Source of the DNA: Adiantum capillus-veneris | Taxonomy: Eukaryota; Streptophyta; Polypodiopsida; Polypodiales; Pteridaceae | Assembly (NCBI GenBank): GCA_014529385.2 | Contig: CM043945.1 | Location: 93,996,612 to 94,060,611 of the forward strand | Reading direction: 5' to 3' | Length of the DNA: 64,000 nucleotides | Part shown: positions 45,387-57,072 of the stretch, piece after piece | Layout of the letters: each line of letters begins with the position of its first letter | How positions within the stretch are numbered: the stretch's first letter is position 1 | Program-made: the position numbers and the translations under genes | The notes under the pieces: model-generated | What the model was told of the DNA's origin: nothing | The model's input: the letters and a program-made list of their open reading frames with translations, nothing else | Database searches by the model: none

Positions 45387-45775
45387 TGTCATAATAATCA
45401 ATATCTAATTCTCCTAAATGATCTTCTCATGTTAAACTGATCATTTAATATTGGGAAGTGCCAGGGGAGAAAAAGATAGAATATTGGTTAAGCTAGCAGA
45501 CCGACCAATGTAGGGATCCAAAGGAGGGAAAATAGGGATCCAAAGGGGGGGCCATCTACAAAAGAGCCATGTGAACCAATGGGCAACAAAGACCCTAAGG
45601 TTCAGCCCATTAAGACTTCCAAAATGCTAAGGTTCCAAAATTCAAAGGTTGTGTCCAAAGGTCATCCATGGGGGGGAATTGGATGCTTTGTGTGTGGCCC
45701 AAAAAGTCTTTACAAATCCCTACATAGGAGGGGGCGAGCCTTGGGAGTAGGGGATGAGAGAGAAAGTCACACATA
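45387..45775 (+). repeat. Element D right LTR, truncated
   Basis: About 389 bp matching the left LTR start. Homology stops in the (CA)n tract (GAGAAAGTCACACATACAAG). The remaining ~1.2 kb is missing. Confidence 0.88.
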
Positions 45776-48460
45776 CAAGTGCGCATGACATATTTATGAT
45801 GCAAAAATTAGCGCTCGCGGAACCAATGTCCTTATTGGACAAATTCAATATAGAAGATAGGGAAAAAGATTAGAGGGCACTTCGTGGGATGGCAATGAAC
45901 CGTTCAAAATGGCTTAGACTACCTATGTATTTGCTAGTGCAACTATTGTGGAAGGTAATTGTAAATTTATAATATACATGCATTATGTAAGCACATAGGT
46001 TTTTTTTTTGTGGAAATGAGTTTGATTTGGCAATTTTCATTGCAAGAAGAGTTCAATGCAATGTATCGGCTAAAAGAACAAAATTTATGAGTGAAGGGGG
46101 GTAGAGAGTACCACATGCACGAAGATGATTACAAGGCAAGCGATGATTTGGCAGTGAAAGAGACCGATAATTTTTTTGTGGGAAAGGGACTACTGATAGC
46201 AGTCATAGCCAATCTCAAAGATGGAACATATTTTTTCAAAAAATGTGCATCTCTTTTGTGGGTTGGGGAGAGAAGGGTTACAAAATGCCCCCTTCAAAGT
46301 CTCTGAGGTTGCACGGGTGCGGATTAGTCCTTTGAAGTAAGTAATATTTTCTTTTGAAAACACTAATTGTTCTCCTTAATTTATGAAGAAAATTATCTAG
46401 TGGTACATTGCAAAAAATGTCTCTTGATTGATATATTGGCCAAGGGAAATGTGTTGTTAGTGGAAGCATCTATTCCGATGCAAGAGACACCCTTCTCACA
46501 ATGGTTGAGAATGCCTATATATTTCTGGAAGCTTGGAAGGGGAGCATAATAATACTAGAGTTTTGGGTCTTATCTAGTATTTCCACATTAGTGATAATTA
46601 ATGTGCAAGGGTGTACTGAGTGTGGCCAAAACAATGGAGGCCAAGAACTCCATGTTAAAGAAGTTACATGCACGCTTTGAAGCATACAACGGTAAGTAAT
46701 GTTTTTCTTGTTCATGTAATGTGTTTAATTTGCTATAGTGTCCTTACATTTTTTGTAGACTTGCAGGATTTCACAAGAAGGTTAAGGGTAAGGGCAAAAA
46801 GCAGAAGTGTCACCATCAATTATCCTCCCACCGATGCCATTTCTCCTAGAACGACCAAGGGACGTCGAAGCCCAAAAATTGATTAGAACAGACCTAAAAA
46901 GGCAAGAAGAGAGGATAACCAATCATTAGTGATTTTTTAGAGTTCTCGAAGGAGTTTTAGAGAAAAAGGAGCATGCACGAAGGTGGCGGGTCAGATTATG
47001 AGCAAGGTGATTCTGAATGTCACTTGGAGTCATGGAGATCTAGTCCTTCCCAAGCCTCAAGATCCTGAGGCCCCAAGCAAACCATATGCATATCCATTGG
47101 TACCGTTCAAAGCAAAGGCAGACACCCAGTTTCTATTTGGCCACCCGAACCACTTATCTCCTTTGCACTAGGTAAGAAATGCCACCACAAACAAATGCCT
47201 GTTTTGACAACAACAAAATTGTGATACCTAACATTTCATTAAATTTTGCGTTTGACATAGTTTCGGCTCACTCTAACGCACAAATGGTAGAAATTGTAAG
47301 TGTTGGGATAGACCTAGTACATCTCCAAGTAGTTGCTGATGTATGCTATTTACAAATGGCTATCATGGATCCAAAGATTTATTTTAAGTGATTTTATGAA
47401 ACTTTGGCTCCCACTTTGAATTTGGCAAGACTCTCTCTTTTGCATGGGTATTTATGTATTGCATGAGCCTTTGAGTGATCCAATGTTTGATTGGATCTCT
47501 CACACTCTGGAAAAATGGATCTTGATCGGGGGCTTGGAGAGGTGCGACTTGTGTGAGTAGACCTTTCCACACATTGCAAACATTGGTGGCATACCACAAT
47601 GGAATGCATTCTCTCTCAAGCTTATTTTCACTGTGTTCACCTTGAATGCAAAGTTTTTACTATTGCATGGCGTGGTAGTCATGGGAAGTTGGGTAGACCA
47701 CTTGGCACTCATCACTGAAGAGGCCTGCTTGCACAATTTTTGCCATCTTTGCACTATCTTTCTTTGTATGGTGTCATGCACATAATCTATGATAGATGAC
47801 TTCATGGATCTAGTTAGATCTCAAGTATTTCTCCACGAATTTCATGGTTGGTAGATATTTATGTGGTTTTGTTTGAAACAATACCCACATTGCAAGTTGC
47901 AACCTTATTGCTATTCATATTCACACGTAAAATTGAAGGCCTTCCCGTGATTCCAGTGTATGATCTTCAAGAGAGAGACGTGGCAGCTAACAATGATGGG
48001 CTCAAGTTTGATTGTAACATGATCCGAGAGACACCGGGACTTGCCATGGATGCTAGATGCCCTTGTAGCACCATTTTGGCCTAAAGTGGAGAAGAGCAAA
48101 TTCTTTTCTTGGTAAGTTAAGGAGGGCTCCTTTATGCTTGGTTCTTGCCATTGAACTACTCCGCTAATGTGCCATTGAAAGGTCTACTAATGTTTGGGCT
48201 TTTGTAAACAGGTGTTTTCTGGGTACCTTCACAAAGGTTGGGGATGCAATTATAAGATAGTCTAGCAGGTTGTGTTGGCTTGGCAATGGAGTGCGAGCGT
48301 CTACAGTGACATTGTATTAGTATTAATCGAGAAAAATTCTAGCCTCTACCAAATCAAACCTCAAGTCTAGCTGCTTCATTGACAAGGTGTAAACAGAATG
48401 AGTAACAAATCTCTACAAAAGAAGGCTATGAATATGAGTAGGCTACTCATGAACTAAGGA
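45776..48460. other. Unassigned DNA
   Basis: AT-rich. No frame longer than about 100 codons and no recognisable domain on either strand. It may be diverged interior of the truncated reversed element that follows, but I see no matching motif. Confidence 0.5.
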
Positions 48461-48484
48461 TCATATCCCCCACAAAGACATCAA

Positions 48485-49100
48485 TGTTAGCGGGTTTCCA
48501 TGATCAAATATTTGCACCATAGCTATCTGACACTAACATAATGTTAATACTCAAGGAAGTGACTCGGATGGGGGTTGTAGAATCTTTGAGGGTGTCAACC
48601 TCCAAAAATGAACCTAGTGAAGTAAGATACCATCACCACTAGCAAACTATCACTCTCTAATATGGGAAACATGCCTATGTCTTATCTTACCGCTCTAGGT
48701 CATCACACCATTTCATCAACCAAATGAACTCAAAATGCAATGAAACTTTAGAAGAGCTATAACAGGCCTAGGGACACTATCCTACAAAGTTTGGAGGTCA
48801 TTCAACAAGGTACACAAATTTCAATCCATCATAGTCCAGGCCATGAAAAATTGGAAAATAGAATAGTTCAAATAGGTTGCCCTATGGTCTAGGAACACTC
48901 TCCTATGGTTAAAATGTCAAAAAATAGCCATTTTTGCACTCAAAACTATAGATTTAGCTCACAGAATCATAGAAGCAAAGCACATCAAGAGCAAGGAAAA
49001 GGAACACAATGTATTTCTCTAAAAATATTTTTGATTGCCAGATTAGAACAGTTACAATGTGCTGCTAAGTAGTCGCTTAGAGTTGTACATACAAAAAGCT
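48485..49100 (-). repeat. Reversed, diverged LTR related to element A
   Basis: Read on the minus strand it contains CCATAGGAGAGTGTTC, TCATTGCATTTTGAGTTC, TGAGTATTAACATTATGTTAG and ends CCCGCTAACA at 48485. All parallel element A's left LTR. The minus-strand text beyond the end, TTGATGTCTTTGTGGGGGAT then ATGATCCTTAG, matches A's primer-site region. It is therefore a truncated element, not a simple solo LTR. The start is not resolved (perhaps near 49400). Confidence 0.75.
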
Positions 49101-49625
49101 CTTCAGAACCCTAGATATGCTATAATGTGTTCAAGCTTAGGGTTTTGAGCTTTATGCTCAGGGCTTTTAATATGTCTAATGGCTGGATTACAAGGCTTTC
49201 TGGGCTCAAGTTAAAAGATACCTCTGAATATAGAGAGAGTGGATGAAAAATTGTAATGTCTTTTATACAATTTTTCTGGAAGGAAGATATAGATTACATC
49301 AAAATTTTGAGCTTGGAGAAGGTGTGGTCGGCTAGGAGGGCGCCTGTCAATTGCATCTACCAAACATGAGGCTGTCAATTTTGATTTTTATCTTCAACAA
49401 GCAATGTCAGTACACCCTCTCTCTTTGAATCTCTCTCCTTGTGTACCTATGAAGAGATGAAGGGAGGTCAAATTTCTCTCTCTTTGATCAAGAGGATCAT
49501 TCTATCTCTATGTTCTCCCTATGCAATGCACCTCTTGTAAATCTAATAAGTCAAGAATGTGACTTCCATTATATTATAAAAAACATTTCCTCTCTCTTTG
49601 TGATGATGGATAGTAGGAGAAACAA

Positions 49626-49627
<2 letters not shown>

Positions 49628-49703
<76 letters not shown>

Positions 49704-49720
49704 TATGTATATATATATAC
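49628..49720. repeat. (CT)n-(AT)n microsatellite
   Basis: (CT)n at about 49628-49659, then (AT)n to about 49700 and a further ATATGTATATATATACATAT palindrome. Confidence 0.92.
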
Positions 49721-50103
49721 ATATATCTTCCCCTGTAGCACTCGCTCTTCTTCATGCTCACTTGGTGTGTAGAGGGCAGCCCCCTCTCTTTTTCATGATC
49801 ACTTGGTGTATAGAGGGTAGCCCCCTCTCTTGCTCGGTTCTCCTGCTCTTCTCTTACTCATGGCTATGCAAGCAACAAAATTCTCTCTCCTCTCTCCTAT
49901 TCAGGCTTGTAGAGAGATTATTTCTCTAATTCTCTCTCCGTCATGCTACTCAAAATCCGAGTGCTACAAAGAAAATTTTACATCTTACCCTTGGTAGTCA
50001 ATTCTTTCTCTCTTACACAACTCCCTCAATAACCCAATTCTCTCCCTCCTTTCATCTCACTTTGGACTGTTTCAAATTTTCTCTCTATGTTCAAATGTTA
50101 ACG

Positions 50104-50275
<172 letters not shown>

Positions 50276-50895
50276 ACCCTAGCACAGACTAGCGCAGACC
50301 AACATCTTCTCCTTTAGCCCCCCCTGGGCAAAGGACTGCCCTGGGGGAGGCATTAATCTTTAGCCTAGCCCCTCAACAACCAATGAAGATCTGTTCCAAG
50401 CTCTACGCCAGCCCTACGACGGACTCAACCCTATGAAGTACAGCAGTCCGTGGCGCCCACCGACAGGGAGTGACTCTAGCATTGCACACCCTTGTAGGGA
50501 AGAGCACATTTGCAACATTGCGCACCTTTGCGGGGCCGAGCTTCCACTTTATGCTGCTTCTTTTCAACATGGGAAGCGTCTCTAGGTCATGATACACTCA
50601 ATAAAAAACCTTTTCAAAGGTTGTTGAAGCCTTGAGCATTACAGAGGCCTTTTACGGCATTGGTTTTTGGCCTTGGCCATGAGAAGTACAACAGGTTGTG
50701 ATGCCCTCCAGAAGATACTCGACACAGTTAAATGTGCAAGGGACAAATCTGTAGGTCACGACAAGGTTAAAGCCTTCTCAAAGTTTTGAAGTTCATAACT
50801 TTTTCAAAGGTTGAAGCCTTGAGCATTCTCAAAGGATTTTCCCTCTGGAACTCGCGATTCAGTGGTTGGTTCCCTTTATCCCCTCAAGCGCAGGG

Positions 50896-51609
50896 ATGGC
50901 TACTCTAAAGACCCCTGCCAAAGCAAGACCGAGCTTTGCAACAGTGCTGGCAGCCCCTAGAAAACTTGATCGCATCACGTAGTTGCAAGAAACTCTTGAT
51001 AGAGTCTTGGAGGAAAAATTTGAACTCAAATCTCACCTGAGCAAATTAGAAGAACAATTCAAGTCTATGGCTGACCTCACCATCGACAAGGTAAAGGAGG
51101 TTGAGGCAAAGGTTAGCCAAGTTCACTCAACAACCATCACCCAAGTCAAGACATGTGTAACGAAGGAAATCTCTGAAAAAAAATATCAAGAAGATAATGC
51201 CCTCAAGGTACGCATCGGTGGGCTCCCTTTGCAGTGGTGCACTGTTGAGGACACCCTTGAAGAGGCAATCATCAAACTTAACAACATTATTGAGCCAGTC
51301 AACATCAAGTCAGAGGATGTCGCTTGGATCAATGATACACATTGTCATGTGCGTCCCAAGCATTGTGTCCTTACCTTCAAGACCAAAGAGGAGCGGGTGA
51401 AGTTTCTACGTCAATCCTGCCTTCTCAAAGAAACCAAGCTTTGGATTGTAGAAGAGTTGACCATGAATCAACTCAAGAGTAAAGCGAGCGAGCTTAAGAA
51501 GGTGCATGAAGCGCGTAAGCAAGGCAAATGGACAGTCTATCGAGGTGGCAAAGCGATCATCCAGGAATTCCAAAATCCCAAACCATCTCTCCCCCCAGCC
51601 GACCCTTAG
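50896..51609 (+). pseudogene. LINE ORF1-like protein
   Basis: ATG at 50896 (MATLKTPAKARPSFATVLAA), one in-frame TAG at 50980, then an open frame to 51609, 237 codons in all. A coiled-coil-like segment follows the stop (LQETLDRVLEEKFELKSHL). Then come KVRIGGLPLQWCTVEDTLEE and FKTKEERVKFLRQ, which resemble the RNA-binding part of L1-type ORF1p. WIVEELTMNQLKSKASELKK ... GKWTVYRGGKAII resembles the ORF1p C-terminal domain. ORF1p binds LINE RNA. Assignment is by pattern; LINE ORF2 remains lie just downstream on the same strand, which supports it. Confidence 0.6.
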
Positions 51610-51746
51610 GTTTTTGTTTGTTTTCTTCTTTTTCCTACCCTACGCTCTTGATGGACCCTCAGTCCTTAACTCATATGTATCATCCCACAGTGAGAATGAA
51701 TCATTGTAATGTTGTGTTTTTGGTCCCATAGGTCACCTCCGTGGAC

Positions 51747-51750
<4 letters not shown>

Positions 51751-51842
<92 letters not shown>
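51751..51842. repeat. (CT)46 microsatellite between LINE parts
   Basis: Pure CT run located where the LINE ORF2 endonuclease and RT core should be. Confidence 0.93.
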
Positions 51843-51844
<2 letters not shown>

Positions 51845-51845
<1 letters not shown>

Positions 51846-52140
51846 ATGCATTGGTGACACCGGTTCTTCTTTATGGAGTTGAAGTGTGGGGCGGGAGCAT
51901 CTCGAAGTCTACTTGGAAAGATTTTGAGAATGTACAAAAGAGTTTTCTTACAAACTTTCTCCAAGTGAAGACACAAACACCATATATGCTCCTACTTCTA
52001 GTGGAGATGTCTTCCAATTGAGGTTATGGCCATGGAAAGGGTTGTGGAGTACATGATCAAGATGCGTCAAAACCCCTCACATTGACTTCCTACAATTGCA
52101 TGGGAAGCAAGCACAAAAGTTCAAAAGACGCCGTTAGCAT
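51845..52140 (+). pseudogene. LINE ORF2 C-terminal remnant
   Basis: DALVTPVLLYGVEVWGGSIS followed by KSFLTNFLQVKTQTPYMLLL is the post-RT region of plant LINE ORF2 (LLYGVEVWG pattern). After a frameshift near 52010, IEVMAMERVVEYMIKMRQNP and, beyond a TGA, LPTIAWEASTKVQK continue it. All upstream ORF2 sequence is absent. Confidence 0.7.
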
Positions 52141-52562
52141 GCAAACAAGAAGGAAAATGAGAACCCCTTTAGCCAGACACACACCACACCGTCGGAGAGA
52201 AACACCACAAAGCTATGGAAAACACCTATGTTGAAAACTTGTAGAGTCGAGCAGAAAACAATCCCAACCAAAACCATGAATAAGATTGATGAAAATCAAG
52301 ACCATAAACATGGAGCTCATGTTGTGTAGACCTCCGTAGAGTATCCATATGCTTCATTCCGACACTAGATGAGAGAGTTACAAGCTTTCGAAGTTGGGGT
52401 ATCTCTCAAAAGCTCCAAAAAAGCTAGTCTCTATTAGGAAAAAGGGTGTGCAGGGATTTGCAACTATTAAAAGGGGATTTTTTTGGCTCTTATCCCAAGG
52501 TATTTTCTCTCTCTTCTTAGCCGACATGGTTCTCTCCTTGGGCACCTTTTAATTGGTCCAAT

Positions 52563-53036
52563 TTTGGCCTTTCATTATGCAAAATTTGGACTCACAAAGG
52601 GGCCCTTTAAGGAGTTTGACTTTACCTCTCTCTACCAAAATGGGTGCATGGATAAATTTTTTTCAAACAAACTCCAAAGTTGACGGAGGTTTGACAGTTA
52701 GAATGTCCTCTTCAAGCTCTATCTACTGATATATAGCACGCCATGAGATTCCTCATATTTTAGAAGATTCTTTTTTTATTCACTTAGATTCCGACGGAGT
52801 TGTCACAATCATAGGTGAATCAAAAAAAGAATCTTCTAAAATATGAGGAATCTCATGGCGTGCTATATATCAGTAGATAGAGCTTGAAGAGGATATTCTA
52901 ACTGTCAAACCTCCGCCAACTTTGGAGTTTGTTTGCAAAAATTTATCCATGCGCCCGTTTTGGTAGAGAGAGGTAAAGTCAAACTCCTTAAAGGGCCCCT
53001 TTGTGAGTCCAAATTTTGCCTAATGTTTGGGCCAAA
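52563..53036. repeat. Long inverted repeat (two ~230-bp arms)
   Basis: Arm 52563-52790 pairs with 52803-53036, for example AGAAGATTCTTTTTTT at 52762 with AAAAAAAGAATCTTCT at 52822. Similarity is about 95% by eye, with a loop of only about a dozen bases. Weak similarity continues outward to about 52540 and 53060. The RNA would fold into one long stem. It may be a MITE or an inverted duplication. No TIR motif or target duplication was established. Confidence 0.88.
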
Positions 53037-53522
53037 AATGAGCTGTTGGTCACTTTTTGACCAAGGCAAGTGGCGAAAGGGGATGTCCGGTGGACCAAAA
53101 AGGTGGCCAGGCGCCTAGGCAGCTAGTGTGGATTGAAAATGGTGCCCCCTCTCTCCCCCAACACCCATGATCCCTCACAAGCAAGGCAAGGAAGCTCCAT
53201 TAGCTCCTTTGATACACCCTTAGGGCGTACCCACTCCCCCCTTATACCCTCCAATTTCCACTTGCTCCCCCCATGTGGGATTACTTCATTGCCACTTGAC
53301 ACCATCCTCACACCTCCCCACTTAAGCCAATGAATTTTATGTTTTGCCCCCCACATTGAGCAATCTTGGCGGAGGCGTGGCAGGTGACCCCGAGCACCGA
53401 ATGCGATGCTATAAAGCCCATCGGCTCGAAGCTTATAACTTCGGCTATTTCCAAAAATCCTTGGCCACACCTTTTCTAATTAAATCCATCAAATCAGCCC
53501 ACTTGCCTTTCTTTGCATGCAT

Positions 53523-55102
53523 TGTCATAAAATCTAATATCTAACCAACCCAAATGATTTTCTCATATTAAATTGATCACTTACTGTGGGAGAATAAACG
53601 GGAACAAGTGTTAAGATATAGATATGTGCTTATAGATCTATCTCAACACGGGTCCAATGGTAAATGGGCCCAAATGAGAGATGGTCTATCAAAGAGCAAG
53701 GATAACCAATGGAGCATAAGACCTTAGGGTTAGCTTCATTGAAGACCTCCAATAATGTGTGTAAAAGTCCTTTGACCTTAGGTAAGCTAGGGCTGAGCTT
53801 GAGGCGGGAACCCGGCCCAAGCTCGAGGTGCTTGTCGTGCTTGAGGTGCTTGATTAAGGTGCTTGAGGTGCTTGATCTGCTACATGCTTGAGGTGCTTGA
53901 ATTGATACATGATTAAGGTACTTGAGGTGCTTTGACAAGCTTGCCTGAGATGCTTGTGGGAATACCCCCTAGTCCAAGTGTTTATTCATTGTTGATGACT
54001 AAGGTGCTTGAGCACCAAAAGTCAAAAGGATCTCTACAAAGAGGGGGGCGATCCCTTTTCCTAGGGGCTAGAGAGAGAACACACACTCACACACACAAGG
54101 AAGAACCAAGCTTGAAGAGGCAATAGGGACACATGTCAGGCCCCTACCTATGTTACCTTCATGAGATGCTTGAAGCCTATTGGTTGGCCACCCAAGGGGT
54201 CCAATAGTAAATTAAGAGATTTAATTAATTGATTTAGCATTTATCTAGACCTCTCTCTCAAAGGGGAAAGGGGGACACTTGTCTCAAGGCTACCCCTACT
54301 GCTTGTAATGCCTCCTGCTCATGATTGGCTAGGCCTCGAGGGGTCCAATGAGCTTCAAGCATGAGCTACAAGGGGGGGTCGACCCAAGAAAGCTAGGGGG
54401 TTGCTTAGGGGGTATACTCACCCACACACACTCACAAACACTCTCATTGTGTGCTATGCAAAGTGCAAGATTTCCCTCTCCAAGCAAGTAGAGGTTGAGA
54501 GCCTACACCAACACTCTTGGCTATGGAGTGCAAATCCAACCAAGAGCCATGCTTCAATGCTTAAGCTTGCCATCTCCTTCTTCTTCATTACTATGCTATT
54601 ATGTATGCTAGCAACAAGAGTATGATAAGTGAGGAACTAATTCTTTCTCCTACGAAATGTTTCTTCTTCCTCTTCCCTACCCTCATTCCCTGCTAGCTCT
54701 CTCCACCTTCGAAGGTGTTTGAGGTCTTGGGACTGAGGCTTGGGATAGTTAAAAGCTTGCTTCAATTTTATGTCATGTTTGTGATGCATGAAGCTTTCCA
54801 TCTTCATTGCATCACCTAGGTCATAAGGAACACAAAGATTGTATTGTAACAAGTCTCTCTTAATGGGAGAAATCATAATACAAATGCCTATTGGAGGGGG
54901 GACCGGCTCCACATAAATCCGGTCCTCAACTGTTGTCATGTTCTCTAAATTCTCTCTCTTGCAAAGGTATTGTTCATGACAAGTTAACTGATTATGTTTC
55001 TATCCTCAATTATGTTCACCCGTTATGCTCACAAAGTTATTTCACAAAAGTACTCTCATTAATTTCCGCTACTCTCAAGTTAAATAGGCCAATTACATTA
55101 CA
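53523..55102 (+). repeat. Solo LTR of the element D family
   Basis: 1580 bp starting TGTCATAAAATCTAATATC and ending CCAATTACATTACA, flanked by TGCAT at 53518-53522 and 55103-55107. Similar to 38107-39675 at both ends and in blocks between (CTAGCTCTCTCCACCTTCGA, AGAAATCATAATACAAA). This is the expected product of LTR-LTR recombination. Confidence 0.9.
53820..53960. repeat. TTGAGGTGC minisatellite within the solo LTR
   Basis: About ten imperfect copies of a 9-10-bp unit (GCTTGAGGTGCTTGA...). It is absent from the left LTR of element D, so it arose in this lineage. Confidence 0.75.
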
Positions 55103-56063
55103 TGCATCCGCATCCACTATCTAAGTAAGGAACCGCCCACTTGCAATGCATGTAACTTATGATGTATGAGTCCGATTCACTGGCTATCAAGGGGTGCTAG
55201 CATTTAACGAGCGTTGAAAAGCGAGTGAGAGATACAAAGCGAGCCAGACAAATGAGTTGGAGATATATTGTAGTTAAAATCCTAGTAATACTCGACTACA
55301 CTTAACTTTATTTTTTTTCCATGTTTGTATACAAACTGTGTACGCTCCATTTCCTTTTTTTGCTTATTCATCAACACCATGCAGGAATTTTACTGAGCAT
55401 TTTCAATTCTAGGCTATATTTATCCCCACTCTCTCCTTAAGTTAGTACTTACCACACACTTTTTGAAGGATTGATTAGCTCCAAGAGCGTGTTACTGAAG
55501 TGAGAAGAAACCAAAGAGTCCCATAAAATTTATCATTAGTAAAATGGCCATAGTCATCCGAAGTCCAACCCATAAACTACCTATATACCTGCACAACAAT
55601 CGTGACATGCTTGCCATATGTTTAAGGCATAAACATCCATTACTTCTTTGTCATTAAAACCATAGACATAAAGCTTTTCAACATAAGAAATATTATAATT
55701 ACAATCTTCTACAGAGACACACATATAATCCACTCACACTTCTCATACATAGATCATGACTAGAGAGAGAGAGTGTGTTCAAACATGAAAAATGACACTC
55801 TAAAATAACTAATGAACAGAAGCAAACTTTTCCAGTTCTCATTAAGGAAACAACCAAAAAGAATACTCTTCAAATTTCTTAGTGACTCAACACCTAAAGT
55901 TTTTCAACTAAAAGTGAGAGAATGTGGTTTGATTTGACTCATTGCAAAGAGCTTTTAACTGCAAAAAAGTACACATAAATAACTTGGTTTGTCATTAAAC
56001 ATCATGATCTCCATACACCACCTAGGTTAAGTGGAAATTGAGAAAGAGGGAATAGAGGAAGGG

Positions 56064-56099
<36 letters not shown>

Positions 56100-57072
56100 A
56101 GGTTGTTGTGGATAGCTAGTACAACAAAAGTAAGTTGCCAAAATAGGATATAGATGATAGGTAAAAAGAAAAACATGCTTAAATCGCTAGCATATGTTTT
56201 CCATACAAGGCCTAAAACATCTAATTCTATATAGTATGAATTTGATAGCTAAAAGGTGAAACTAGCTTAAGCAGCCACTAGCACACGTCTTCCATGCAAG
56301 CCTTGGAATAACTCTATATTTGAGAGAGCAGCTTGATGCATAAATGCATGAACATTTGCATCCAATCCAATAGTCCTTAAAAATACAAAGTATATATGCT
56401 TGCATGGAATATAAGTACTTGCCTTTGCATCTCGTCCTCACATGTACACCGTGGAAATTGACTTATTGTGATGGAATATGAAATCCCACGTGCTTTTGAT
56501 CCCTCTCACTCCAAGAAGAAAACGTGCACTTCGTTTGGGACTATTATACTCTCTCTAAGAACAGTTGCATGCATTTTAGTTGTCAATCCAATCTTATCCT
56601 TGAAATCTTTGGTGAGTTTGCTTCTCCACTTGACCATTCTACCATCCCTCTTTTGTGGCCCTGTTGCACTTGCAGGAGGTTGGGATCAAAAGCTTTCTAC
56701 AACTGCACCTTCTTGAGAGCCATCATCCAAAACAAAGCCTGAATTTTGCAATAAACTTGTCTCTTCTAAAGATAGAAACGTTCCCTTTGAGATGGGCCAC
56801 ACCCCAGGTGCAAGACCTGGTGGAAAAATAACAAATCCATGCACATTCCAAGCATGTTGCACATTGCTATTGCAAAACCAAATGACCTGCTCTTGTATGC
56901 CACCTGGGTACCTTCTTCTTCCTTTGAAGCAAGGGGCAGGAACACCATGCAATGTTGTTCCCCCATTTATGTTGATCTCAACCCCACACCTCTCACCTAC
57001 ATCAACAAGAAAAAATTTAAGACCATAGAGGAAAGGTTAGCGACCAAAAATGATAGATTCAATGTTGTACTT
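55103..57072. other. Unassigned AT-rich stretch with a G32 run
   Basis: No credible gene. A G32 homopolymer lies at 56067-56098, preceded by GGAAGGGGGA. Short frames at 56468-57093 overlap each other on both strands and resemble nothing known. Confidence 0.5.

Larger units (their letters stand above)
38107..45775 (+). mobile_element. Element D: chromodomain Ty3/gypsy retrotransposon (decayed, 3' LTR truncated)
   Basis: Left LTR 38107-39675, primer site 39677, gag, protease, RT, RNase H, integrase and C-terminal chromodomain, then a purine tract and a partial right LTR from 45387. Order and the chromodomain define a chromovirus. Several stops and at least three frame changes make it defective. 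Confidence 0.92.

Noticed and set aside
46668-47391. Short plus-strand frames
   Set aside because: No family resemblance and separated by stops; not enough to call a gene.
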